Source: Protoeuglena noctilucae (Eukaryota > Chlorophyta > Pedinophyceae > Marsupiomonadales > Marsupiomonadaceae). Taken from it: a stretch of DNA of 64,000 bases. Below the pieces are notes generated by a model. The model saw only the letters and a program-made list of their open reading frames with translations. It was not told the origin of the DNA and did no database searches. The position numbers and the translations under genes are program-made. Positions 23,191 to 33,597 of the stretch are shown one piece after another. How positions within the stretch are numbered: position 1 is the first letter of the stretch; every line of letters starts with the position of its first letter. Location: assembly GCA_958009085.1 (NCBI GenBank), contig OY253685.1, positions 310,001-374,000 on the forward strand, in the 5' to 3' direction.

Positions 23191-26100
23191 ATGGCGGCTC
23201 AGGACGTGGAGGGCGTCGAGGTGAGGACTGGCGTAGCTCTCACGAACTTCTCTCCGCCCTTTCGCCGGTTTCCGGCAGCCACCCGTGCGCATGATGGCGA
23301 CGTGGAGATGGGCGTCCAGGATCAGGCCTCGGTGTCCGCCTCGACAGCGCCCGGAAGCTCATCAGGGACGACGAAGGCAACGGCCAGCCATCGCGCTCCG
23401 CCGCCGCTTTCCCGCAGGACCTCCTCGGGAACGAAGACGACGACTATTACTATGGCGCGGGGGACGAGACGGACGAGCTGTGGAGGAGGTGGGCGCGGCG
23501 CGGAGTGCCCAAATGCGTGTCGCGGTTGTGCTCCGGCTGCGGGTGGCGGGTGGGGGGCGAGGTCTCCGCGGTCTCCGAGCGCCGTACCTCGCTTATGCTG
23601 CAGGGATGCGCACATGCGCGACTCGGCGTCGGAGGACGGCCGGGGGGCTGATCGTGGCTCGCCCCCGGGCAGCCCGCAGTCCCGGGACGCGGGCGACATG
23701 CCTCGCCCCGGGGCGGAGAGCCAGGAGGACCCCGCGCTTCGTCGCGCGGGTGGTCGCGAGGGTCCCCGTCACGCGATCTTCCTGAACCGCCGGGTGGGGG
23801 AGCGCGGGCCGGGAGGGGACGAGCACGCGGGCCCGCGACCCCACCGTCCGGACGGGGTGCGGCCCCCTGCTCCGCGCGATTTCGACAGAGACCGTGACTG
23901 GGACCGCCGCCCGCGCCCCCGACCGGGGGACGGCCCGCCGCCCCGCGACCGGGACCGCGAGCTGCCTCGCGTGTTGAGGGAGTTTGCCCACATCCCAGGC
24001 GCCTGCGAGCGGTGCGGCCGCCTCAACCACGTCCTCGCCGACTGCGCCGCCGTCAAGAACATCCACAACGCCTACATACGCGACGACTACCTGGCGTCCC
24101 GGCAGGCGCGCATGAGTGCCGTGTGGGGTCCCAAGCCGCTCATGTGTCACCGCTGCGGGCGCAAGGATCACCACGCGGGCGAGTGTTTCCACAAAGCCGA
24201 CGTGGCTGGGGGCGAGATCCGCACCCCGCCGGGCGTCGTGCCCCGCTTCGCCCCCGGCGACCCCGTCCCCTCCTTCCGGTGCCCCCGGTGTTTCCGCACC
24301 GGCCACGCCTACGACGAGTGCACCTTCAACCGCAACGTCTACAGGGACGACATCCCGGGCCCTCCCCCGCGCCGCTACGTGCCCCCCAGCCGCCAGCTGC
24401 CCCCGGGAGACTACCCCCCGGGGCGGGAGCCCCACGGCGCGGCCCCTTCCGGCCCCGTGCCCGCCCACCGCCCTGACCGCAGCCCCCGCGTTCCCCCGGC
24501 GGAGGAGGGCTCCACCCCTCCGCGCCCGTCGCGCCCGCCGCAGCGCTGGCAGCCGGGGCCGGACCGGCCCGCCCGCGGAGGCTCGGAAGTGATCGACGAT
24601 GCCTCAAACCCCAACCCCGCGCCCAGGACGGCGTCTGGCGGGGAGGACATGCGGGACGCAGGTCACGGCCCTCCGCTGGACCCCGTCCGCCCCGCGATTA
24701 ACGCCCTCGACGCGCCGCCGCTGCCTGTGGAGCGCCCCCCCGGCGACCGCCCTGGGCACGGCGGGCGGCCAGGGGTGGCTCGGCAGGGCTTGGCGGGTGC
24801 GACGAGGGGTCCTGGGCCTGGCCAGGAGGAGGGTCTGCCGCCCGTGGATCACGTAGCGATGCTCGGCGACGCGGGGGCCACTGAGAGGGGCGGAAGCGCG
24901 GGCGCTGCCGGTACCGCAGATGGCGCGGTGGACGCTCGTGGGGAGGGGGTGTCGGGGAAGGGTTCCAGTGAGGCTGGGACGGGGCCCAGGGGAGCGGCGG
25001 GCAAGGAGGCCAGGGCGGAGGCGCGTGTGAGCGCGGAGCAGGGGCGAGCGGTGGGTGGCACTGGAGTGCAGGCGGGGGCGGGTGGTGCCGGCGGGGCGAG
25101 GGAGGGTCCTGGCGCCAGCGCTGCTGGTGGCGCTCCAACGGGCGGCGTGATGGCAGCGGGGGCGAATGCGGGGGCCCCTCAGGTCCCTAGCACTGCCGCG
25201 GCGCCGCCCCCCATGCCCGCCCCTCCTCAGCCGTACCCTGGGGGCATGGCTCTGCCCTTCGCGCCTGCCCCGGCCCCCGCTGCTCTGTCGCCGGACGGCG
25301 AGCAGCTGGTGCAGCTGCTGATGCGGACGGATACCCGGGAAGCGGTGCGGTACCCGGTGGTTTTCGACTTTGACCTCGGGTGCCTGCGCAACCGCCACGG
25401 CATGGCGCTGCCCATCTTCACGGGCGACCGAGCGGTGATGCTGGCGGCGGAGGGGCGGAGCCTGGGGGAGATCCTCGAGGGGCTGGTGGCCGAAGGGGTC
25501 GTGGCGTGGGGAGACGCGGCGTTGTCGGATGGGGAGGGAGACGACACGGACGCCAGGTGAGCCGCGGTGCCCGTGCACAACGCTCGATGGTGCTTGTTGG
25601 CTCGTTGCCAACGCACTCTCTTGCGGGTTGTCCTGTCATGAAATGCTCTTCCTGTGCCGCAGCCAGTCGCTCCCGCTTTACCAGCGCCCCTGGATGCACG
25701 GCCCGGACCCCGCAACGGTGGCCCTGCACCCGCCCCTGGCTGTCGCCATCGCGGGCGACGCGGGGGGCCTTTCGCGCTCTGGCGTGGCCCACACGGACAA
25801 GCAGGAGGCTGGGGCGGGCCCACAGGAGCCCGCGGGGACGGGGGAGGTGATGCTGATGAGGAGGAAAAGGGGCGAGGGCGATTCGGGGGCTGCGGCCGAC
25901 GAGGCCGGCAAGGGGAAGGGACAAGCGCAGGGGTCGGCGAAGGCTGCTGCGGCAGGGACCCAGAAGGCCGGCGTGAAAGCCACTGGCGCTGGTGCCAAGG
26001 GCGGCGTGGCGAAAAAGGGGGCGGGGTGGACTCCCCCTCCGATCCAGCCCCCGCCCAGCGTGGCCCGCGCGCAGAAGGCCAAGGCAGCGACTGGGCCGGC

Positions 26101-27768
26101 GAAGGGCGCGTCGGAAGCGCCCAGCGCGGGGGGCAAGAAGGCCAGTGCTCCGGCCAAGGGGGCCAGCGCGCCAGGCGTGGGTGGCAGCGCACCAGCCAAG
26201 GGTGCCAACGCGGGTGCCGCCGGAAGGGCGAGCGTTGGGGTCAAGAAAGCGGTGCAACCGCAGTCGGGCACCGTGGGGTCCGTGGCTGCTGGCGGCGGGG
26301 CTGGTGCGACGAGCACTGCGGCAGGCGACCCGGGTGACAGCGGAGACGAGTTGGTCCACAAGGTGCTTAACACACAGTCGGGCATGGAGGACGCGGACGA
26401 GACGTCGATGTCGGGGGACGAGCGGGACGGGACGAGTGGGGCGGCGGCGTCCGGGGGTCTGCTGCTGGGCGATGCGGGTGGCGCCGACGGCCCGCCACGC
26501 CGTGCAGCGCTCCGTGTGGGCCCGCCCGTGAGCGACGTGACGTCTCCGCCGCGCAAGCGCAAGTGGAGCAACAGTCTTGCTGACGAGGACGGGGACGACG
26601 ACCTGGGGCCTCCCCTGGAGCTGGACAGGCGAGGCGCAGGGCGAGGGCGGTCACTGCTGCTGTCAGGGTATCGCTGGGGCGTGCGACTTGATGCGCGGCA
26701 TGATTGCTGGGGTTGCGGCTGCGTGTCTGGTCTCGTGGGGTTGTGATTGGCGCCCTCACGTGCTGCTCCCAGGGAAGGCCGGGCGTACAAGTACAGCGGC
26801 ATCCCTGGCGTGTGCGACAGGTGCGTTCGTGTTGCGTCTGTGGCACACATTGCTGCATGTGCAGGGTCGAGCCAGAGACGCGACGCCCTGGCCTTGTGTT
26901 GCGTGTGTTGCAGATGTGGCCGGAACAACCACGTTCTCGCCCAGTGCACGGCGTACCGTGATGTTGATGGGGTGGACATCCGCGACCTGCCCCGGCCAGG
27001 TGAGGGCAGAGGCTGGGCAGAATGGAAGGGGCCGGCGCATGCTCCCTCGGTCGCCGCCTATCCGGCCTGGTCCATCTGCCCAGTCCGCGCTCTGCTGCGC
27101 TTTTTACACCTGCGACCACCAGCTGCCCTCCGCGCCTGCAGGCATGCGGCCCACAAAGCGCAAGGTGCGGGGCCAGCAGGCACCGGTGGCTGATGAGGAC
27201 ATGGGAGCGGAGATCCCGCTGCTCATTAAGTCGAACGGAGCGTACGCGTACGACCGGCACTCCCGCGCGAACGACCCGGGGGCGGACTGGGCCGCGCCCC
27301 GCTGGGTGGAGCACCCGTTTGCAGAGGAGGGGCAGCAGGACGTGGAGTGGGCTGAGGATGGGTGGGTCATGGGGGAGGAGGAGGAGGACGGGGGTTATCA
27401 CGAGGAGGTGAGGGTGCGATGGGGTCGCATTGTGGGGTTGCAGCAGTCGCGCGTCGTCATGTCTTCCGTAGGTTTGCTCCCGGATGCTTACAGCGCATCG
27501 AGCGCGACTCAATGCGTCAGTTGGCAGCCGCTTTCCCAGGCCAAGCATTTGCCGGACTGACACGCGGACTTCTGTTGTGGGTATTCTGCAGGAAGCGCCG
27601 GTGCAGGCGTGGCAGCCCGTCTGCCACCGTTGCGGGGCCCCGGGCCACATCGCCCCGAACTGCCCGGATCTCTACAGCGGGGCTGATGCGCCTTCTGGAG
27701 GCCGGGGGAGGGGGCGGGGCAGAGGGCGGGGCAGGGGCCGGGGACGGGGGCGGGGGCGGACTTACTGA
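23191..27768 (+). CDS. Large protein with five CCHC zinc knuckles and RG-repeat tail
   Basis: Eight exons (23191-23220, 23418-23488, 23604-25556, 25663-26628, 26773-26820, 26914-26999, 27142-27407, 27592-27768) join in phase to about 1,198 residues. Five knuckles fit C-x2-C-x4-H-x4-C: CERCGRLNHVLADC, CHRCGRKDHHAGEC and CPRCFRTGHAYDEC lie together near 24010-24320. CDRCGRNNHVLAQC is split by intron 26821-26913. CHRCGAPGHIAPNC lies in the last exon. The protein begins with an acidic segment (NEDDDYYYGAGDETDELWRR). A very long Ala/Gly/Pro-rich middle follows, and it ends in seven Gly-Arg pairs. Zinc knuckles and RG repeats both bind RNA, so a nuclear RNA-processing role is likely. I cannot name the family. 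The donor of exon 4 is ambiguous: CAG|GCGAGG at 26628/26629, or a GT donor about 40 bases on. Confidence 0.75.
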
Positions 27769-28569
27769 GTGCACGAGCCGCACATCGAGCTTTTGAGGTG
27801 ACTGACTGGCGTTGAGAGGGCGGGGAAGAGCTGCGCGCAGGCTGGGCCTTGCAGCTGGTTGGGTGGGGTGCGGAACGCAAAGTGGCAGCCTGTCCCAATA
27901 CGACACCCCGACGACTGTCTCCCTCGCAGGCTGCCCCGACGTCTTCAGTGCATGCCATGGTGCATGCCATACGCATGGAGATCTCCACATGTCTTCATGC
28001 GACCGCGACTGTGACCTTGCGACATCCGACGGTGCGACAGGACCTGAAGGTAGCATGACGGGGACGATTCCTCGTAGCTTGGAATGCAGACGGTATGGCA
28101 GATGGGTCAACCGACGGAGGGGTCCGACGACGGACGACCGTGTGCATGCTTGGGCAAGAGCTCCGTCCAGCGACTGAGTTGATCGAATCGTCATACACAT
28201 ATCGGCAGAACACGTTCTATACTGACGTACGTGACGCACCAACACATGCCTGAACGGGGCATGGCCAGGTGGCGCCAGCAATGTCACCTCCCACATCGGT
28301 GTTACTTCAGCTTCATGCTGACGGACAATCACTGCAACGGTGTCACTGATTAATCACCATCACTGACTTACGATCGTCACGCTGACGGCACAGGACGATT
28401 GGGTCGCATGGCACGTGACAGTCACTTGTCTGTTCGGCCGGCACTCACCAACTTTGACCACGATACTTGCGTCACGATGGGGCGCGAACTGCACATCCTT
28501 CAACACATTAGCGGCCTGCGAGACGCTGGACACACATGCAAGACTCGCATCCCGCTTAGACGGCCACCT
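27769..28569. other. Intergenic between convergent genes
   Basis: About 800 bases between the CCHC gene (+) and the kinase gene (-). The part from about 28180 to 28560 is clearly less GC-rich than the rest of the window and full of short TGAC/GTCA words. I find no gene or tRNA in it. Confidence 0.45.
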
Positions 28570-31500
28570 CTAGACACGTTCTCTCGCATCCACTGCACAC
28601 GTCCCCGTCACTCTCGCGGGCAGCTGCAAGTGCAGGGGCCCCGCCAGTCGCCCCGCCCACGTGGGACCGGGAACGCCGTGCTGGGTCTGCTGGATGGGCC
28701 GCAAGCTCCCACGCACCGGCGACGGCGACGCGGCACCGGGTCGGCCACGGCCCAAGCCGCACCCTGCCGCCGCCTGCATCCCACTGGCACCACCATCTGG
28801 CACCAGCGCCAGCGCGCCGTCGACGCTGGAGGACACCACCCCGCGCCGGGAGCGGCGGCGCTGCTTCCCGCCCTCGGCCGTCCCAGGCCGCTGCGACCCT
28901 TCCATGCCTCGCGCCCCCACACCGCTCCGACTGTCCCCCACGTTCCCTCGCCCATCGTCGTCCCCCTCCTCCGCTCCGCCGTCACTCTCCACGGGAGCCC
29001 CCAAGCTCCGGCGCACACCACCCCTCACGCCCATGCCGTGCAGTGGAGGCAGAGGGCCCGGATGCTCCCTCTGGCACGGCGCGCCCACAGGGGAATGTGC
29101 GCCGTGGCCTGAGGGTCCCGTCCCGACCTCCACGCACGACAGCGCACCCTGGCGCCCACGCTCGCCCCTCGCATCCAACGCCTCGGCCTGTGACAGGGCC
29201 GCCCGTGGCCCCCGCGCCAGTCCCCGCCGGGCCAGAGGTGGGGGGAGGTGCGGGGGGCGGCCCTGTCCCGGCGCCCGTCCGTCAATGCCGAGCCCCAGGA
29301 CGGCAAGGCCCCCATCTGCGCCCCCTGCCCGCGGCCCCTCCTCATGCCCGTCGCTGAACCCCCGCTGGGTGCGCCGCACACGCACACCCTCCACACGCGT
29401 GACGGACCCCTCGCGTGCCTCCGCCCGGCCGCGCTCCGCCGCCGGAGTCACCCAGGGGCCGTCCGACTCCCCCTCGCTCGCCCGCAGCCCGCTTCCCTCA
29501 TCGCTGACGCGCTGTGATCGCCCCGCCCCCTCTAAGGCCATGCCGGTGCCCAAGGGGTGCCACCCAACAGGAGGGCTGCCCAACAGGGTGAGTGTGTCGA
29601 GCTCGCCCACCGCGTCCCCCGCGTACTCGGACAAGGCCCGGCGGTGTGCGGTGGACGGGCGCCCGGTCCTGGCACGGGCACGCACGGGCGGGAGGGCGTG
29701 GGCGGGGTCGCGCCCAGAGACGGACGATGGGGCGGACGGGGTGCGGGAGCTGGGCGCGGTGGGTGAGGGCGACGCGTGACGGGTCGCCCCGCCCAGCGCC
29801 ACAGCAAGTGGCGGGAGGGGTGGTGGGAGCGCAGGGCCCTCGGTCAGGCGCCAGTGCAGAGTGACAGGCACCGCGCTATCCAGGTGGCCATCCGCGGTGT
29901 CATGGAAGCATGCCGGGAGTGCAGCGGCGGAAGCCCCCTGGCGCCCTCTGCCCGACGCCATCAGGCTGACGTCAGGCTGCCAGTCCCTTTCGCACGGACT
30001 CGGGGCGGACAGGAAGCTCTCAACGACGTCCCCGCCCGTTGCCCGTTCGCAGGACGCCCTGCCGCTGCCGTGACTTTCGCCGCGGCCCCCGCGCCCCTTT
30101 TGTCCCCTCTCCATGCCACCCGCAGCCTCACTCGACATCGTCCCCAGGGACAAGGACCGCAACATCCCGCCGACGCGCCCGTCCGCAGGCCTTTCCGTAA
30201 GCCCCGCAACCTCAGACGGCCCCGCGCTGGAACCTCCCTCGGCAGTGCCACCGCCAGCCCCTGGCTCGGCATCGTCGTCACAGGCCCGCGAGTCGTGACG
30301 GTCCATGTCCCGCACAGCCGCCTCCCCTTCGTAAAAGTCAGCCTCCGTGATGTATGCCTTCGCAGGCTGCACCCTGCAAGCGCGGAAAGACGAGCAATCG
30401 TCAGGAAACACCAGGACGCTGTGCTACGCTGCCTTCATTCGAGGGATGCATGGCTGCCAGAGCAGCTGCAGCTCTTGCCTGGGATCGTTGCCCTCCCACG
30501 ATGTCTCCGGCTGCAGCAGGTCCAAGACTGGGTTCGGCTTCTTGGGCTGCAAGTGGAACTACACGCAGGCCGTCCTCATCACCGGCAAAGACCGAGAGGG
30601 CCAGCTGCACGGGTCAGCATTTGCATATCCTGCCGCTCCTCACCGGCGCTGCCTCCGGGGCACTAACTTTGGCAGGGGAAGCGCTGTCCACCTCCTCAGC
30701 GACAGGCAAGGCCCACGTGGGGTCGTCGCGCTGGCTCGCCACCTTCCGCCCATCGCGCAGCTGCCCGCGCCCGGGGACGTCAATCGCTCCGGCAGAAGCA
30801 CGCTGCAGGGGCGCCGGTGGTTGCGCAGGTGAAATTACATTGCACACAGGGCATAAGATATTCAAAGGGACCTACATCGCGACGGGTGTCACCTTGACTA
30901 CGCGCTGCCTGGGCGTGTTGTCGGCCCCCACCGCCGTCGTCTGTCGACGCGCCAAGAGTGCCACCCGAGGGACGCCGGCAGCATCCGCGGGGGGCGCTAC
31001 GTCCGGGATCGGCACTCCCAGCTCCGCGGCCTTGGCACTGGGGGCAAGGTCGCAAGGGGCGCTTGGCGGGTCGAAGCTGAAAGCCTATCGCCTCCCAGCT
31101 GCGCCGATGCATGGCAGGCAAGTCGCCGCACGCCACCGAGTAACAGAACGCAGCCGGCGCGCTCACTCACCGCACGGCCTTGAGCTGGAGGAGCCCGGCT
31201 ACGTCGGGACGCTGGGCAGGTCGGCGCTGGAGGCACCGACGAACGAAGGCGACGAGGTCTGGTGAGTAACCCACCACCGGAGGGATGGGGGAGCCCATGA
31301 TGGCGAGGACGAGCGCGGCATGGTTTGTGGCCTGTGAGGGAGGACGGAGGCGCAGGTCGTCTGCTAGCGCTGGCATGGGGCAGGACTGGCGGGGCGGATG
31401 GCGCGGTGGCGGCCTCACCTGGAAGGGGAAGGAGCGCATGCACATCTGGAACGCGAGGACGCCGACCGCCCACACGTCCACCTTGGACGTGTAGGGCTCA

Positions 31501-32201
31501 TTGCGGCAGAGCTCGGGGGCCAAGTAGAAGGGCGTGCCCACGACGGTGCGCGCCAGGCTGGTGCTCGTGCCCAGCACGCGTGCCACGCCCATGTCGGCCA
31601 GCTTGACGTCGCCGCGGGCGTCGAAGAGGACGTTCAACGCCTTGACGTCTCGGTGCAGCGTGCGGTGCTCGTGGTGCATGTGGTGCAGCCCGCTTAGGAT
31701 CTGCAGGAGCACGCGCCAGATGGCCTCCTCCGGGATGGGCTGCAGGTGAGGAGGGCAGCGTGTCATGCGGATACTTGGCCGGAAGCTCCCTTCATGCTTG
31801 TCCGCGCACCTTGCCCTCCCGCGTCGCTCGGTCAATGAGGCTCTGCAGAGACCCTCCCTGGGCATACTCCATGACGATGTACAGATTGTCGTCGTGGAGG
31901 AACGAGTCGTAGAAGCGGACGATGTAGGGGTTGTGCATCCTCGAGAGGACTCTGCACTCCGCGACGCAGTCGTCGCGCTCCGCGTAGGACATCCCGGAGA
32001 GCGCGATCTCCTGCGGTCGCGACCAGGCTCGCTCGGATATGCGCTCCGTTGGACAGTGCAGCTGGGAGCTGGCTGCGCGCTCCGCACCTTCAGCGCGTAC
32101 AGCTTGCCATCGTGTCGCCTCCGGACTGCATAGACGCAGCCGTAGCTCCCCGAGCCTATGCGCGAGACCCGCTCGAAGTCGCTATACTTGGAACGGCCCA
32201 T
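28570..32201 (-). CDS. NEK-like Ser/Thr kinase with long disordered tail
   Basis: Eight exons (32201-32088, 32010-31810, 31739-31419, 31331-31171, 31037-30893, 30802-30644, 30546-30428, 30373-28570) join in phase to 1,007 residues. The first 265 residues are a kinase domain. It has a Gly loop at IGSGSYGCVY, Lys in YALK, the catalytic loop HRDVKALNVLF, and an activation segment ending GTPFYLAPELC. The metal-binding motif reads DMG where most kinases have DFG. The segment ARTVVGTPFYLAPELC with KVDVWAVGV is typical of NIMA-related kinases, which act in cilium length control and the cell cycle. The tail of about 740 residues is low-complexity, with a folded-looking patch (VLDLLQPETSWEGNDPRQEL) and RPx[ST]A motifs (GRPSTAHRR, QRPGTAEGG). 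Its last exon is unusually long (1.8 kb). The kinase assignment is firm. The joins to the tail rest on phase and splice signals. Confidence 0.82.
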
Positions 32202-32914
32202 GGGGCTGCCCCAGGTGACCCGAGCCCATCGAGCAAAGGCAGGTTGGCGCTAAGGCGCTAACGTCGCCTTCGACACCAGCTCCGAAACGATAGGATCCAG
32301 ACCGGCAGGGGTTTGTGTCACCCGCGTCCGTGGGTCGCACGCTACGCCAGCTGCACCATGTTATCAGCCATCCGGCATGTGAGGCGTCTCAGGGAGCAAT
32401 CAAAGGCTACTCGCTTCGAACGCACATTACGTTCAGCGAGAGGCGTCGAATATCGACGCGTGAACGGCTCAAACAGCGTTCCCTGTCCCCAAAAACGCGT
32501 CCCCGAGCCAAGGCGCCTAAACCGCGGAAGCAAGCGGCACGCTGAGGCGCCTACGACAACACCGATTTCGAATGGCACACACGATGGAGTCGCGACGGCT
32601 GAAAACCGGTCCCGGTCGCCGCGCGGGCGCGCGCCAGCTGGCACCCGTACCCGAGCACGAAGGTCTGACAGCCGTTAATCGCGGGCCACATCCAGTCCGC
32701 CGACGCTGTCGCGTGCAATTGTCATAGTTGCGACATCAGCAGCTGAGAGCCTGGATCGCTTGCCTCATTTGGATACCGGTGGCAGAGTGAAGCTTTCGCC
32801 GATCTGCAGCTGCCTTCCTGTCGCTGTGGGCCAGCAAACCTTCGGTGCCCAGCGGCGGAGACAGGGGAGGCGCCTGCCTCAAGGGGGGGGGGAGCGTGAC
32901 GCACGGCAGCAGCC
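32202..32914. other. Divergent promoter region (NEK-like kinase / thioredoxin-fold gene)
   Basis: About 710 bases between two head-to-head starts, with lower GC than the exons. It holds one perfect short inverted repeat at 32443-32459 and a run of nine G near 32882-32892. No gene was found in it. Confidence 0.5.
32443..32459. promoter_or_regulatory. Perfect inverted repeat in a bidirectional promoter
   Basis: GCGTCGA, three central bases, then TCGACGC form a 17-base palindrome. It lies roughly 240 bases from the kinase start and 460 from the thioredoxin-fold start. It could be a dimeric factor site. It does not match the RFX X-box as I know it. Confidence 0.35.
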
Positions 32915-33586
32915 ATGTCGATCACGAAGGACGTCACCACCGATGAGAAGTGGAGGGAGGAGGTCTTGGAGAGTCCGGGGGGATTGAAGGGTGACGCCTA
33001 TGCGGATGGCGGGCATGCGGGCGGGGCAGCACATGGGCAGGCAAAGTGAAGGTCACGGTTGCATGCCCGCTGGTTCCACGCAGTCGTGGAGGTTTACCAG
33101 GACTGGTGTGGACCGGCCAAGTCCTTGGAAGCCACGTTCAAGGTGAACTGAGGGCGGCCTGCCTGCTTCCCTGCACACGCATGTGAACGGCCCCGTCCGT
33201 CGCGCAGCAGCCACGCGGCGCAAGAGCGTCGTTCACGCATGTAGAGGAGCGTAATTGCATCCAAACCCGACCTTTCCGGCAGCGCTTCTACTTCGACAAC
33301 TCGACCAAAGCCATCGGCTTCATCACGGCGAGTTCACGCGGCATCAAAGACCTGGCCAAGTACGCGGACGTGTGCGAGCCGGTGTTCCAGTTCTACATCA
33401 AGGTGAGGGGCTCCAACCGATTGCAGCCCATCGCGGCTGTCGTCTCTCGGGACCATGGATTGCGTCACGTTTCAAGGCTCGCCGTACCCGCAGGGGAAGA
33501 AGGAGGCGGAAGTCACGGGGTGTGACCTGCCGAAACTCATGAACACGCTTAACGAGATGGCCGCGAGACCGGAGGTGGCTGGCTAG
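32915..33586 (+). CDS. Short thioredoxin-fold protein of NME8/TXNDC3 or dynein light chain type
   Basis: Four exons (32915-32990, 33084-33142, 33283-33402, 33494-33586) give 115 residues, one thioredoxin domain. It starts MSITKDVTTDEKWREEV, then strand VVEVYQDWCGPAKS, then the strand and helix region to YADVCEPVFQFYIKGKKEAE. VYQxWCGP together with KYxxxCEPxFxFY is the pattern of the thioredoxin domains in NME8/NME9 and in the outer-arm dynein light chains of algal flagella. The redox motif is CGPA, so the second Cys of the usual CGPC is missing and classic disulfide exchange is unlikely. A structural role on the axoneme is inferred. No NDK domain follows, unlike NME8. Its stop lies 11 bases from the stop of the convergent LRR/FAM194 gene. 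Confidence 0.78.
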
Positions 33587-33597
33587 CCTCTTGGGTG

